A stretch of 64,000 bases of DNA from Flammeovirgaceae bacterium (GCA_023251155.1 JAHEZH010000003.1:13041-77040); one strand, 5' to 3'; positions 24,625 to 34,976 are shown, counted from the stretch's first letter. Translations and numbers: made by a program. The notes: a model not told the origin generated them from the sequence alone.

Positions 24625-26697
24625 CTAGTATAATTCCTTGTATTTTTTCTTGCCACTTTCAAGGAACTGAACAAACTTATCCACACTGCGATCATAGGAA
24701 TACGGCCATGCAAGCACTCGTTCATCTTTACCCACCAATACATAAAAGGGTTGTGCATTGTTATCGAGGTTGTTGATTTGAAGATCAGCATTTTGCTTAC
24801 CAAGGGTCTTCTTCACCTTGCCATCATACTTTGATGTGTACCAAAGCTCTTCCGGCAATTCAGTTTTGTCATCTACGTAAAGAGCGACCACCACAAAATC
24901 ATTTTGTAATCGCTGAAGCACTTGCGGATCGCTCCACACCACCGCTTCCATCTCTCGACAATTGGTACATCCATGACCCGTGAAGTCAATGAATAAAGGT
25001 TTGTTTTGCTGACGGGCGCAGGCCAGTGCCTGTTTATAATCATAATATCCTTTCAGCCCGTGAGGCAGGTGAAGGAAGTCCGCATACTTGGGCTCATCAC
25101 ATACCTCGGAAGTTTTCTGAGACCGTGTCAAAGCGATCAGATCAAAATCATGAGTGGACAACGGAGGCAAATAGCCGGCGAGCATTTTTAAAGGTGCTCC
25201 CCATAAACCAGGTACTAAATAAAGCGTAAATGAAAACACACCAATCGCCAGCATTAACCGGGGAACGCTCAATGTTTCCATAACGGAGTCGCTGGAGAAA
25301 CGAATCTTACCCAGCAGGTACAAACCCAGCAAGCCAAAGATCACGATCCACAGCGCGATGTTGATATCGCGATCCAAAAGCCCCCAGTGATATGCCTGGT
25401 CAGCAATGCTGAAAAACTTGAGACACAATGCCAGTTCGATAAATCCTAAAGTGACCTTCACTGAGTTAAGCCATCCTCCTGACTTGGGAAGGCTTTTGAT
25501 CAACTCGGGAAAGAAAGCGAAGAAAGTAAAAGGCAATGCAAAGGCGAAGGAATAAGAGAACATCATCAGCACCGGCTTCAGTATTTCTCCACCGGCAGAA
25601 AGCGTCAGCACAGTACCAACAATAGGAACCGTACAGCTGAATGAAATCAACACCAATGTAAAAGCCATGAAGAACACGCCTGTCAACCCGCCTTTCTCCG
25701 CCTGCTGATCAATTTTATTAACCAGCTTGTAAGGGGCCGTGATTTCAAATAACCCAAAAAACGAAAGGGCGAACACCAGGAAGATGACGGAGATGAAAAG
25801 ATTCAGTGCCCAGTTGGTGGCCAATGCATTTAAGCCATCGGTACCCAATAACACGGCAAACAACGTTCCTGCAAACGTGTATAGTGCAATGATTGAAAAC
25901 CCAAAAATGATGGCATTCTTGATTCCTTGTCGTTTACTCTGATTGTCTTTCAGAAAGAAAGTAACCGTCATCGGAATCATGGGAAAAACGCATGGCGTGA
26001 TCAACGCGGTTAACCCCGCAAGGAAAGCGATAATCAGAATGGACCACAAGGAATCCTTGTTGTACGAAGCTTCTCCATCCAGTATTGATTTATCCAGTGT
26101 TGGCCCGTTGAATTGTGTGACATCTGCAGCAACCTTTACTTCTTTTGCTGAATCCGCATCCGGAATAATAACCGCCTGCTGGTTATTATCTATCGTTGGG
26201 ATTGCTTCCGCTTTTCCTTCTTTTCCTGTTACTTTTATTTTTGAAAAGGAAAAATCTTCATTATTCGGAATGCATTTTCCATCGACATCACTGCATACCT
26301 GATAATCATAGTTACCTTCAATCTTAAGATTAGTCGCTACGACTTTTACTTTCTGACGAAACTCACCTGTGCCTTTAAAAATCTTAACATCACATTCAAA
26401 AATATCATCATGCTTGTCAATTGGTTTGATCGGCTGAAGTTTACCCACCAACTGATAACTTGGATGTGGATTGAATGTGATGGTTGTTTTTGTTGGCCCG
26501 TCTTCGCAAAGAAATTCAGACGAATAGAGGTACCAGTTTTTATCGATTGTTGCTTTAAATATCAATTCTACTTCATCACCCACTTTCACTGACTCGGATG
26601 AAGAAGAGAGCGTCCACTTTGCCGGTGATAAAATTTGCGCCTGGCTGATCAGTCCAAAAAAGGAGAGAAGTAAAAGGAAGAGGATTCGTTTTAGCAT
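24625..26697 (-). CDS. dsbD: thiol:disulfide interchange protein DsbD
   Basis: 690 residues with the three expected parts. A signal peptide and N-terminal DsbD-alpha-like domain (about 20-160, with the redox pair in YQVCSDVDGKC) are followed by a central membrane domain of eight helices (about 215-500) with the cysteine in TPCVFPMIPM and its partner in SFSCTVPIVG, and a C-terminal thioredoxin domain with Cys577-Thr-Asn-Cys580. DsbD carries electrons from cytoplasmic thioredoxin across the membrane to periplasmic proteins. Starts at ATG 26697. The M23 peptidase gene is 149 bases downstream on the same strand. Confidence 0.95.
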   Translation of the reverse strand: MLKRILFLLLLSFFGLISQAQILSPAKWTLSSSSESVKVGDEVELIFKATIDKNWYLYSSEFLCEDGPTKTTITFNPHPSYQLVGKLQPIKPIDKHDDIFECDVKIFKGTGEFRQKVKVVATNLKIEGNYDYQVCSDVDGKCIPNNEDFSFSKIKVTGKEGKAEAIPTIDNNQQAVIIPDADSAKEVKVAADVTQFNGPTLDKSILDGEASYNKDSLWSILIIAFLAGLTALITPCVFPMIPMTVTFFLKDNQSKRQGIKNAIIFGFSIIALYTFAGTLFAVLLGTDGLNALATNWALNLFISVIFLVFALSFFGLFEITAPYKLVNKIDQQAEKGGLTGVFFMAFTLVLISFSCTVPIVGTVLTLSAGGEILKPVLMMFSYSFAFALPFTFFAFFPELIKSLPKSGGWLNSVKVTLGFIELALCLKFFSIADQAYHWGLLDRDINIALWIVIFGLLGLYLLGKIRFSSDSVMETLSVPRLMLAIGVFSFTLYLVPGLWGAPLKMLAGYLPPLSTHDFDLIALTRSQKTSEVCDEPKYADFLHLPHGLKGYYDYKQALACARQQNKPLFIDFTGHGCTNCREMEAVVWSDPQVLQRLQNDFVVVALYVDDKTELPEELWYTSKYDGKVKKTLGKQNADLQINNLDNNAQPFYVLVGKDERVLAWPYSYDRSVDKFVQFLESGKKKYKELY

Positions 26698-26826
26698 AGT
26701 CCGTAGTTCATTCGAAAGTTAACGCTATTCACACCAAATCAGTTTGTCATGATGAAGACAATACTGGTTTTTAACAATTCATTAAAGATTAAGTTCTTCT
26801 CATCCTTTTAAAATCCCATCAGCAAC

Positions 26827-28194
26827 CTATTCCGATTTGGAGGCGGCAAAATGCTTGTGAAAGGCCACAATGGTTTCTATCCCGATAAGGAAGTTTTTGA
26901 TGCCGTAATGTTCATTGGGTGAATGAAGGGCATCGCTATCCAGCCCAAAACCCATCAGCACGGTATCAAGGCCCAGTTCTTTTTTGAACAAAGCCACAAT
27001 GGGAATACTGCCACCATCACGTGTTGGTATGGGTGACTTTCCCCATACTTCTTCAAATGCTTTTTCTGCCGCTTGGTATGCTTTCGAATCGGTAGGGGTA
27101 ACCGCTGGCTGGCCACCATGATGTGCAATCACTTTTACTTTTACTGATTGGGGAGCGATGGAAATAAAGTGTTTGGTGAACAGTTCGGTGATCACGTTCG
27201 GATCCTGATCAGGAACCAGTCGCATGGAAATTTTTGCAGACGCTTTGGAAGGTAAAACCGTTTTGGCTCCCTCGCCTGTGTACCCTCCCCAGATACCATT
27301 ACAATCCAGCGTAGGTCTTACTCCTGTGCGCTCCAGGGTGGTGTATCCCTTTTCACCGCGCACATCTTCAATGCCCAATTCTTTTTTATACTCGCTTAAG
27401 TCAAACGGAGCTTTATTCAATGCTTCGCGCTCTGCCGCACTCAGGTCTTTTACACTATCGTAAAATCCGGGAATGGTCACGTGGCCATTCTCATCCATCA
27501 ATGAAGTAATCATTTGCGCCAGCACATTGATCGGATTGGCTACCGCCCCTCCGTATACACCGGAATGCAGATCCCGATTTGCCCCCGTTACTTCCACTTC
27601 CATATAACTCAATCCGCGTAAGCCAACAGTAATCGAAGGCTGATTTAACGAGATCAATGACGTATCCGAAATTAAAATCACATCCGCCTTCAGCTGATCG
27701 CGGTATTCTTTTACAAACACAGGAAGGTTATCCGAACCTACTTCTTCTTCACCTTCAATCATGAATTTGACATTGCATGAAAGCAGGTTGTGCTTCATCA
27801 ATATTTCAAATGCCTTGATGTGCATATACATCTGGCCTTTATCATCACAAGCCCCACGTGCATAAATCTTTTCGTCACGTACGGTTGGCTCAAACGGCGG
27901 AGTGTTCCACAATTCCAATGGATCAGCCGGCTGCACATCATAATGACCATAAACCAATATTGTTGGCTTTGACGGATCAATGATCTTCTCGCCAAAAACA
28001 ATGGGATGACCTTTTGTTTCCACCAACGCTACTTTATCCACTCCCGCTTCCTGTAGCTTTTCTTTAACATACTCTGCTGCTTTGCGCACGTCCGCTTTGT
28101 ATTTGCTATCGGCACTGACAGAAGGGATACGCAACAGTTCAAACAACTCGGATAAGAAACGGTCTTTATGGGAAGTGATGTACTGCTTGATCAT
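26827..28194 (-). CDS. M20-family dipeptidase
   Basis: 455 residues, cytosolic (no signal peptide). Zinc-site motifs are in order: GHYDVQP (His84, Asp86), ARGACDDKG (about Asp117) and IEGEEEVGS (Glu149-Glu151), followed by the bacterial exopeptidase dimerisation domain (about 190-350). The best fit is the M20 dipeptidase/CNDP group, which cuts dipeptides in the cytoplasm. Ends 24 bases from the prfA stop, so it lies 24 bases downstream of prfA and may share its transcript. Confidence 0.9.
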   Translation of the reverse strand: MIKQYITSHKDRFLSELFELLRIPSVSADSKYKADVRKAAEYVKEKLQEAGVDKVALVETKGHPIVFGEKIIDPSKPTILVYGHYDVQPADPLELWNTPPFEPTVRDEKIYARGACDDKGQMYMHIKAFEILMKHNLLSCNVKFMIEGEEEVGSDNLPVFVKEYRDQLKADVILISDTSLISLNQPSITVGLRGLSYMEVEVTGANRDLHSGVYGGAVANPINVLAQMITSLMDENGHVTIPGFYDSVKDLSAAEREALNKAPFDLSEYKKELGIEDVRGEKGYTTLERTGVRPTLDCNGIWGGYTGEGAKTVLPSKASAKISMRLVPDQDPNVITELFTKHFISIAPQSVKVKVIAHHGGQPAVTPTDSKAYQAAEKAFEEVWGKSPIPTRDGGSIPIVALFKKELGLDTVLMGFGLDSDALHSPNEHYGIKNFLIGIETIVAFHKHFAASKSE

Positions 28195-28218
28195 GTTGTT
28201 CTGTTAAAACGGTTATAC

Positions 28219-29289
28219 TCAATTTTTTCCTTCAATCATTTTTTCAGCTGCTTCTGCGATTTTCAGCTGCTCGATGAAATTATCAATCTCACCATTCATC
28301 ACCGCAGGTAGATTATGCTGCGTATATCCGATACGGTGATCTGTAACGCGGCTTTGCGGATAATTATACGTACGGATTTTTTCAGAGCGGTCTCCGCTAC
28401 GTACCTGTGACTTTCGTGCATCGCCTACTTCTTTATTCTTCTTCTCTACTTCAATCTCGTACAACTTGGTGCGAAGCATTTGCAAAGCCCGCTCACGGTT
28501 TCCGTGTTGTGATCGTTCGATCTGGCACGTTACCATGATGCCCGTTGGCTTGTGTGTAAGCTGCACTTTGGTTTCCACCTTGTTCACGTTCTGCCCACCT
28601 GCACCACTGGATCGCGCGGTTTGATACTCCAGATCAGCCGGATTGATTTCAACATCTACCTCTTCGGCTTCGGGCAATACTACGATAGAAGCTGCCGAGG
28701 TATGCACACGGCCTTGCTGCTCGGTAGCAGGCACGCGCTGCACACGATGCACTCCTGATTCGTATTTGAAAATCCCAAAAGCGCCATCGCCTTCTACTTC
28801 TGCTATTACTTCCTTGTATCCACCTGCTGTTCCTTCCGTCACATCCATCACTGACATCTTCAATCCTTTACGATCGCAGTAGCGCTGATACATGCGCCAA
28901 AGGTCGCCTGCAAAAAGTGCAGCTTCATCGCCACCGGTTCCTGCCCTGATTTCCACAATGCAGTTTTTGTAGTCGTTGGGATCTTTGGGCATGAGCATTT
29001 CCTTCAGCTCATTTTCCAATGCATCTCTTTTAGGAGCAAGTTCTTCCAGTTCCATCTTGGCCAACTCGCGGATGCCTTCTTCCTTTTCCTTTTCCAGGAG
29101 TTCTTTCGCCTGTTTCAACCCGTCTAGTATGCGGCTGTATTCATCGTATTTACCTACTATTTTCTCCAGATCTCTGTATTCTTTGTTCAGCTGGCTATAC
29201 AGCTTCATGTCTTTAATCGACTCGGGCTGTACAATCAACTGACCCACCTCCTCAAAGCGGAGCTTTATATCTACTAGTTTTTCAATCAT
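28219..29289 (-). CDS. prfA: peptide chain release factor 1
   Basis: 356 residues. The stop-codon recognition tripeptide PAT (187-189, family PxT) precedes the peptidyl-hydrolysis motif GGQ (231-233) in [12 protein letters not shown]. The long N-terminal helices (about 1-100) are typical for RF1. PxT marks it as RF1 (UAA/UAG) rather than RF2 (SPF). ATG start at 29289. It is divergent from the lipoprotein/oxoprolinase operon. Confidence 0.97.
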   Translation of the reverse strand: MIEKLVDIKLRFEEVGQLIVQPESIKDMKLYSQLNKEYRDLEKIVGKYDEYSRILDGLKQAKELLEKEKEEGIRELAKMELEELAPKRDALENELKEMLMPKDPNDYKNCIVEIRAGTGGDEAALFAGDLWRMYQRYCDRKGLKMSVMDVTEGTAGGYKEVIAEVEGDGAFGIFKYESGVHRVQRVPATEQQGRVHTSAASIVVLPEAEEVDVEINPADLEYQTARSSGAGGQNVNKVETKVQLTHKPTGIMVTCQIERSQHGNRERALQMLRTKLYEIEVEKKNKEVGDARKSQVRSGDRSEKIRTYNYPQSRVTDHRIGYTQHNLPAVMNGEIDNFIEQLKIAEAAEKMIEGKN

Positions 29290-29395
29290 AAAATTAAAAG
29301 AGCTGCAAATTTAACAAGAAGATTGAGCCCTGAAGGGTATCGGGCAATTTTGTCGGCTTGCGAGCAAAAGAACTTCTGGAAAACGGCGAAATCCT

Positions 29396-29403
29396 TATCT
29401 TTG
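29396..29403 (+). promoter_or_regulatory. -7 promoter element upstream of lipoprotein/oxoprolinase operon
   Basis: TATCTTTG matches TAnnTTTG exactly. It is 70 bases upstream of the lipoprotein ATG (29473). The -33 region (TTCTG) is only partly like the consensus. Confidence 0.42.
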
Positions 29404-29472
29404 AAAGGCGGAAGGCCAAAATTGAATTCACCATTCACTTTATTTTTTAATCCGATCTCCTGACTATTTTTT

Positions 29473-29958
29473 ATGAAATACTTCTCCATCGCTTTTCTCT
29501 TGTTTCTCGTTTCATGTGGCGGAAAACTCTCTGATGAGCAACGCAAAAAGTTAAAGGACCGGATGGAGGAAGATGAGATTATTCGTGTTACGGATGCGGA
29601 AGTAACCGATGCTGCTTTTGCCTATGGCCGTAAAGTGGCAAAAGAGATTGAATCAAAAAGTACCACGTTTAGCAATAAAAAACTGACGGATTCCATCGCA
29701 AAAATTTACGATGTAAAAATCGTTACGCTTCAAAATGGAGACTCTACCCTGATGAAAATGGAGCAACAGTTGATCGAAGCATACACTTCCGTGGATGGCA
29801 AAGAGCTGAGTGATAATATCCAGCGCCTGGGGAATGACTCATTACTTTATACCAAGCCCATCATGCGTGAAAAACCCGATGGCTCAATGGAGTTTGTAAA
29901 AGCGATTGGCATCCACTTGCCCCGCAAAAAAGTAGTGCTCTCTATCAAGGAGAAATGA
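29473..29958 (+). CDS. small lipoprotein of unknown function
   Basis: 161 residues. The signal peptide ends in the lipobox VSC followed by GG (FLFLVSCGGK), so the mature protein is lipid-anchored; glycines after the cysteine are usual for Bacteroidota surface or outer-membrane lipoproteins. The mature part is helical and charged (about 25-160), with no cysteine or known catalytic motif. Its stop overlaps the start of the 5-oxoprolinase gene in ATGA, so the two are translationally coupled. No family is recognised with confidence. Confidence 0.75.
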   Translation: MKYFSIAFLLFLVSCGGKLSDEQRKKLKDRMEEDEIIRVTDAEVTDAAFAYGRKVAKEIESKSTTFSNKKLTDSIAKIYDVKIVTLQNGDSTLMKMEQQLIEAYTSVDGKELSDNIQRLGNDSLLYTKPIMREKPDGSMEFVKAIGIHLPRKKVVLSIKEK

Positions 29959-32900
29959 TCAGTCCCTGGCAGATCTGGATTGATACCGGTGGCACATTTA
30001 CCGATTGTTTGGGTATTGATCCACATGGAAATCTGCATCGGTTAAAAATCCTGAGCAACAGCGCTCTTCGCGGAAACATCCGTTCACAGCCTTCGTCAAA
30101 TTCCATTGAGGTAGCCATTCAATGGCCCATACAACAAGATGTTTTTAAGAATTTTACGCTTCGCGTTCTTGATACGAAAACACTCCTCCGCAAAATAAAA
30201 AAGATTCATTTTGAGAGCAGTGTGATTGAATTTGATCCATCACTGCCTGAAGACGTATCGGGATTAACCATTGAAATATCCTCTGACGAAGAAGTTCCGG
30301 TTCTTGCAGCACGTTTACTAACAGCTACCCCTTTAAACAAGCCATTTCCCCCAATGGAAATGAAACTAGGGTCCACACGGGGAACCAACGCTATACTGGA
30401 GCGGAAAGGTGCCCGTACCGCTTTCGTAGTCACCAAAGGGTTCAAGGATCTATTGCTCATCGGCAACCAGCAAAGACCTGATCTCTTTACACTAAATATT
30501 CAAAAAGTAAAACCACTTTATGAGGTAGTCATTGAAGTGGAGGAGCGAATAAGTGCCGATGGGAAAGTCATCGCTGCACTTACGGGTAAAGAATGCGCTC
30601 GTATCGCCAAAATCGTAAAGCAGCAAAAAATAGAATCAGTAGCTATCGCCTTGCTGAACAGTTATCGTAATCCGGCCCACGAACAACAACTTGCTCATCA
30701 TTTAGCGAAAGCAAACGTCACCTTCGTTTCTTGTTCACATCAGTTATCGGGTCAGCTCAAAATTCTTCCGCGTGCCGAAACAACGGTGGCCAATGCGTAT
30801 CTCTCTCCTGTGATTCATACGTATAGTAAGCGAATACAATCCGGCTTAAAGCATGCGCAGTTAAAAATCATGAGCAGCGGAGGCAGTCTGCTGGATGCCA
30901 ATGATTTTCATCCGAAAGATAGTTTGTTAAGCGGGCCAGCGGGCGGAATAGTCGGTGCTGCTACGACAGCCCGCCTTTCAGGCATTGATAAAATCATCAC
31001 TTTCGACATGGGTGGCACCAGCACGGACGTAGCATTATATAATCAACGCTATGATTACCGCTACGAATCACAAGTGGGCGATCTTAAAATTCTTTCACCC
31101 TCACTGGCCATTGATACCATTGCTGCAGGAGGTGGCTCGATCTGTGATTTTGATGGATATCGCTTCACGGTGGGGCCACATAGTGCCGGCGCTTTTCCTG
31201 GCCCCGCGTGTTATGGTGCAGGGGGGCCACTCACCATTACCGATGTCAATTTACTGTTAGGCCGAATTGATCCGGATCATTTTGCCATGCCTGTTCATGT
31301 AGACAAGGCACGGTTTGCCTTAAATCAACTCCTGCTGAGGGTAAATCAACTGTCCGCCACAAAAATCTCCGCAGAAGAGGTACTTGATGCTTTTGTTCGT
31401 ATTGCCAATGAAAAAATGGCCGATGCGATTCGCAGAATTTCCATCCAACAAGGTCACCATCCTGTTGACTTCACGTTACTTAGTTTTGGCGGAGCTGGCG
31501 GACAACACGCGTGCTCACTCGCTGCATTATTAGGAATGAAAAAAGTACTCATTCCTTATGATGCCGGATTGCTCAGCGCCTATGGCATCGGTCATGCCGA
31601 TGTGGAGCGCTTCGAAGAACAGCTCGTATTGATTACTCTGGATAATGCCTTAAAAAAATTACCCGGCCTGCTTCAACATCTCTGGAAGAGAGGGCGCAAA
31701 AAACTTCTTCATGAAGGCTATCCATCCCAAGCCATTCAATTAAAAAAACAGCTTCTCTTTTTGCGTTTCAAAGGACAGGAGAGCACCATTGAAATAGAGT
31801 ATGAGGAAGGATACAACGTGTTGTCCCTTTTCAGAAAAAAATACGAATCAATCTATGGTCATTGGCTAAATGATCGTGAGGTGGAATTGGAGTCTGTAAA
31901 AATAATCGCAGCCATACCTGGTCATCGCACTGGGGCGGCATACGCGCAGGCAGATAACTATTTTCCGCAGAGCAAGCGAACAATTGCCATGTGGATGAAT
32001 GGCAAACAGCAATCCGGTTTAGTTCATCGCTGGGAAGAGCTGCGGGCCGGTGCGCAGATCAAAGGTCCTGCACTGATAGTAAGTAAAAATTCGACTACCG
32101 TTGTTGAAAAGGGCTGGTCATTTCTTCTGGATGAAAACAACAATGCGCTTCTTCAGAAAGGCAAGAACCCTGCTCAAACAACACATTCCTTTTCTGAACA
32201 GGCACAACTTGAACTGTTTACCAATCGCTTCACATCAGTGGCGCAGGAGATGGGCGTTTTGCTTCAGCGAACTTCTTTTTCGGTGAATGTAAAGGAACGA
32301 TTGGATTTTTCGTGTGCTGTGTTAGACGCGAATGGGTATCTGGTGGTGAACGCCCCGCACATACCCGTTCATTTGGGAAGTCTTGGTGTCTGCGTTCGCG
32401 AAGTGCGTAAAGTGATCAAGATGGAAGAAGGTGATGTGGTGGTCACCAATCATCCTGCGTTTGGCGGATCCCATTTACCTGATGTTACTTTGATCAAACC
32501 TGTATTTTATAAACACCAGCTCATCGGCTATGTGGCTAATCGTGCTCACCATGCAGAAATTGGCGGAAAGAAACCGGGCTCCATGCCGGTAGATGCAGTG
32601 TCATTGGAAGAAGAAGGTGTGATCCTATCACCCACTTACCTGATTAAGAAAGGCTCAGCCCGCTGGAATGAATTAAGATCACTTTTTGAAAATGCAAAGT
32701 ATCCTACCCGATTGCCGGAAGAAAACATGGCCGATCTGAATGGAGCACTGGCTGCCGTAAATCTGGGCGAGAAGCTTTTGCAAGAGATGTGTCTCGCGTT
32801 CACCTCCGATGAAATAGCCAGGTACATGAAGAAGTTAAGGGAACATGCTCATCTTCTGCTCTCACAAAAGCTAAAGCAGTTAAGGGCTCCTGTATGGAAA

Positions 32901-33737
32901 GCAGAAGAGCGCCTGGATGACGGATCAAAAATCAAAGTACGCATCAATCGAAACGGAAGTAAACTAAAAATTGATTTCACCGGAACATCAGGAGTACATT
33001 ATGGAAATCTCAATGCTACACCGGCCATTGTACAAAGTGTAGTATTGTATGTGCTCCGTTTATGGGTTAATCAATCGGTTCCCATGAACGAAGGATTAAT
33101 GAAAGAGGTAAAGCTCATCTTGCCTCGTGGTTTTTTGAATCCCGATTTTTCAAATACTGATGCGCTTCCCGCTGTAGTGGGTGGAAATACCGAAGTGAGT
33201 CAACGACTGACGGATACTTTACTAAAAGCAGTTAAGCTCGCCGCCTGCAGCCAGGGCACCATGAATAATTTTCTGTTCGGCAACAGTAAGCTGGGCTACT
33301 ATGAAACGATCTGCGGTGGCGTGGGTGCCGGCAATGGATTCGACGGTGCGGATGCCGTGCATCAACACATGACCAATACGCGGATCACTGATCCGGAAGT
33401 TTTAGAGTTACGCTACCCGGTAAGACTGGTACGGTTCGAGATAAGAAAGAACTCCGGCGGAAAAGGAAAATGGAAAGGTGGCAATGGAATAATCCGTGAG
33501 ATCATCCTGCTGGAAGACCTGGATATTAATTTACTCTCTCAGCATCGTGTGGAAAAGCCGTATGGATTGAAGGGCGGAAGTACTGGCAAAACAGGAAAAC
33601 AGGTGATACTTCACCCGGATGGCAAAAAGAAATTACTGAAAGGTATGGATGGAGTAAAGGTAAATGCTGGCGACCGCCTGGTCATTGAAACACCAGGAGG
33701 AGGCGGATATGGTAAAATGAAAAAGCCCCGGCTTTAG
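29955..33737 (+). CDS. fused 5-oxoprolinase / hydantoinase (HyuA-HyuB)
   Basis: 1260 residues, near the size of eukaryotic OPLAH. The HyuA half (about 1-720) has ATP-binding motifs WIDTGGTFTDC (7-17) and FDMGGTSTDVALY (about 348-360), plus the conserved GSTRGTNAILER near 138. The HyuB half (about 760-1260) has ANRAHHAEIGG-type metal-region histidines and GNTEVSQR-type and GGVGAGNGFDGADAVHQHM motifs. It hydrolyses 5-oxoproline to glutamate with ATP, or a hydantoin. In many bacteria the two halves are separate genes; here they are one. ATG overlaps the lipoprotein stop. Product assignment is at family level; the substrate is inference. Confidence 0.92.
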   Translation: MISPWQIWIDTGGTFTDCLGIDPHGNLHRLKILSNSALRGNIRSQPSSNSIEVAIQWPIQQDVFKNFTLRVLDTKTLLRKIKKIHFESSVIEFDPSLPEDVSGLTIEISSDEEVPVLAARLLTATPLNKPFPPMEMKLGSTRGTNAILERKGARTAFVVTKGFKDLLLIGNQQRPDLFTLNIQKVKPLYEVVIEVEERISADGKVIAALTGKECARIAKIVKQQKIESVAIALLNSYRNPAHEQQLAHHLAKANVTFVSCSHQLSGQLKILPRAETTVANAYLSPVIHTYSKRIQSGLKHAQLKIMSSGGSLLDANDFHPKDSLLSGPAGGIVGAATTARLSGIDKIITFDMGGTSTDVALYNQRYDYRYESQVGDLKILSPSLAIDTIAAGGGSICDFDGYRFTVGPHSAGAFPGPACYGAGGPLTITDVNLLLGRIDPDHFAMPVHVDKARFALNQLLLRVNQLSATKISAEEVLDAFVRIANEKMADAIRRISIQQGHHPVDFTLLSFGGAGGQHACSLAALLGMKKVLIPYDAGLLSAYGIGHADVERFEEQLVLITLDNALKKLPGLLQHLWKRGRKKLLHEGYPSQAIQLKKQLLFLRFKGQESTIEIEYEEGYNVLSLFRKKYESIYGHWLNDREVELESVKIIAAIPGHRTGAAYAQADNYFPQSKRTIAMWMNGKQQSGLVHRWEELRAGAQIKGPALIVSKNSTTVVEKGWSFLLDENNNALLQKGKNPAQTTHSFSEQAQLELFTNRFTSVAQEMGVLLQRTSFSVNVKERLDFSCAVLDANGYLVVNAPHIPVHLGSLGVCVREVRKVIKMEEGDVVVTNHPAFGGSHLPDVTLIKPVFYKHQLIGYVANRAHHAEIGGKKPGSMPVDAVSLEEEGVILSPTYLIKKGSARWNELRSLFENAKYPTRLPEENMADLNGALAAVNLGEKLLQEMCLAFTSDEIARYMKKLREHAHLLLSQKLKQLRAPVWKAEERLDDGSKIKVRINRNGSKLKIDFTGTSGVHYGNLNATPAIVQSVVLYVLRLWVNQSVPMNEGLMKEVKLILPRGFLNPDFSNTDALPAVVGGNTEVSQRLTDTLLKAVKLAACSQGTMNNFLFGNSKLGYYETICGGVGAGNGFDGADAVHQHMTNTRITDPEVLELRYPVRLVRFEIRKNSGGKGKWKGGNGIIREIILLEDLDINLLSQHRVEKPYGLKGGSTGKTGKQVILHPDGKKKLLKGMDGVKVNAGDRLVIETPGGGGYGKMKKPRL

Positions 33738-33749
33738 TCAGGGCTTTTT
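33721..33749. terminator. bidirectional terminator between oxoprolinase and the third skp gene
   Basis: AAAAGCCC and GGGCTTTTT flank a 12-base loop. The left arm lies inside the last codons of the oxoprolinase gene, and the repeat has A/T tracts on both sides, so it can also serve the leftward skp gene ending at 33774. Confidence 0.75.
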
Positions 33750-33773
33750 CATTAGATTATGTTATACGCTATT

Positions 33774-34298
33774 TCACTTCGCGGGTGGTGTTATTCCCAG
33801 TTTCTTCAACACCAGATCTGAAATATTGTATTTCTCATCACTGTAAAGAAGTATATCTCCGCCGCCTACCATCTGCGGATTGATGATATAGGTGTATCCG
33901 TTTTCTTTCGCCACGGCTTCAATAGCGTTACCCACCTTGGTGTAAACAGGTTCCATTAATGAAGTTTGCTTGGTGCGCACAGACGTTTCTGCATCCTGCT
34001 GAAATTTCTGGATGGCTTCCTGTAACCCCTGCAGTTCTCTTTCTTTATCTGCACGAATAGCGTCAGGCGTAGTTGCCGGAAGGTTCTGATAAGCTTTCAA
34101 TTTCGATTCATAATCCTGGTATTTTGCTTTCATCTGCGCTTCCAGTTGGGCACCGTGCGCTTTCAGATCCGAATCGATCTTCTTGTATTCCGGCATCAGG
34201 CTAAAAATATAATCCCACTCGGCATAACCTATCTTCTGTTCCTGGGCATTCGCGCCCAGCGAACAAATGATCAATGTGATCGCAAATAAAATTCGCAT
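33774..34298 (-). CDS. Skp/OmpH periplasmic chaperone, third paralogue
   Basis: 174 residues from the ATG at 34298, which begins a clear signal peptide (ends ANAQ); the frame opens nine codons earlier. The mature part is the Skp pattern: a short beta segment QKIGYAEWDYIFSLMPEY, a long helical region (about 45-120) rich in K, Q and E that forms the tentacles, and a C-terminal strand. Skp trimers hold unfolded outer-membrane proteins. It is about as long as E. coli Skp (161). A 32-base stretch (33895-33926) is identical to 34557-34588 in the second skp gene, pointing to recent duplication or gene conversion. Confidence 0.9.
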   Translation of the reverse strand: MRILFAITLIICSLGANAQEQKIGYAEWDYIFSLMPEYKKIDSDLKAHGAQLEAQMKAKYQDYESKLKAYQNLPATTPDAIRADKERELQGLQEAIQKFQQDAETSVRTKQTSLMEPVYTKVGNAIEAVAKENGYTYIINPQMVGGGDILLYSDEKYNISDLVLKKLGITPPAK

Positions 34299-34351
34299 TG
34301 ACTTGTGAATAGAATTTGATGTCATAAAAAATGTCCGGTTGTAAAAATAAA

Positions 34352-34380
34352 AAGCCCTGCTGACTGAACAGGCAGGGCTT
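34352..34380 (-). terminator. terminator between the second and third skp genes
   Basis: AAGCCCTGC and GCAGGGCTT form a perfect 9-bp stem with an 11-base loop; on the minus strand it is followed by TTTTTATTTTT. It separates the third skp gene from the main operon, so the third copy may be expressed from readthrough or its own promoter. Confidence 0.8.
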
Positions 34381-34396
34381 TCTTGTATTCGCTAAA

Positions 34397-34963
34397 TTAG
34401 TTTGTCTTTTTAACAGGCGCAGGGGTAGTTGTAGCAGCCGGTGCGGCCGGAGTTACTCCCAGATTTTTCAACACCAAAACAGAGATATCGTATTTCTCAT
34501 CATTGTAAAGAAGGATGTCACCACCACCTAGTAATTGCGGATTGATGATGAATGAATATCCGTTTTCTTTCGCCACGGCTTCAATAGCAGCACCGATTTT
34601 TTTGAAAACAGGTTCAGTCAGGTCAGATTGTTTCTTCTGCATGGAGGTCTGAGCATCTTGCTGAAACTTCTGAATGCTTTCCTGTAAACCTTGCAGCTCT
34701 CTCTCCTTATCAGCACGAATAGCTTCGGGAGTGGTTGCCGGCATACCCTGATACGCCTTGTACTTGGTTTCCAGTTCCTGGCTTTTTGCTTTCAACTGGT
34801 TTTCCAGCTGACTCTGATGTGTTTTCAAGTCGTTTTCAATTTTCTTGAAATCGGGCATTTGGCTGAATATATATTCCCAATCGGCATAACCAATTTTCTG
34901 TGTAGTCTGTGCCTGGGTGGTGAAACCAATTGTCACCAGCATCAAAAGGAGGAGAGTTCTCAT
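34397..34963 (-). CDS. skp: Skp/OmpH periplasmic chaperone, second paralogue
   Basis: 188 residues. Signal peptide MRTLLLLMLVTIGFTTQAQ; mature Skp pattern QKIGYADWEYIFSQMPDF, a long helical arm (about 40-120) and the C-terminal strand YSFIINPQLLGGGDILLY. Ends with an Ala/Pro/Thr tail (about 170-188) not seen in the third copy. Close to the third paralogue in sequence (see its entry) and clearly further from the first. Thirteen bases after the first skp gene. Confidence 0.92.
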   Translation of the reverse strand: MRTLLLLMLVTIGFTTQAQTTQKIGYADWEYIFSQMPDFKKIENDLKTHQSQLENQLKAKSQELETKYKAYQGMPATTPEAIRADKERELQGLQESIQKFQQDAQTSMQKKQSDLTEPVFKKIGAAIEAVAKENGYSFIINPQLLGGGDILLYNDEKYDISVLVLKNLGVTPAAPAATTTPAPVKKTN

Positions 34964-34976
34964 TGTTTGTTTTAAG

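Noticed and set aside
24515..24628. 37-codon frame on the plus strand ending on the dsbD stop (CTAG)
   Set aside because: It contains the dsbD-side hairpin 24540-24569, has no promoter motif and no recognisable domain; most likely chance.
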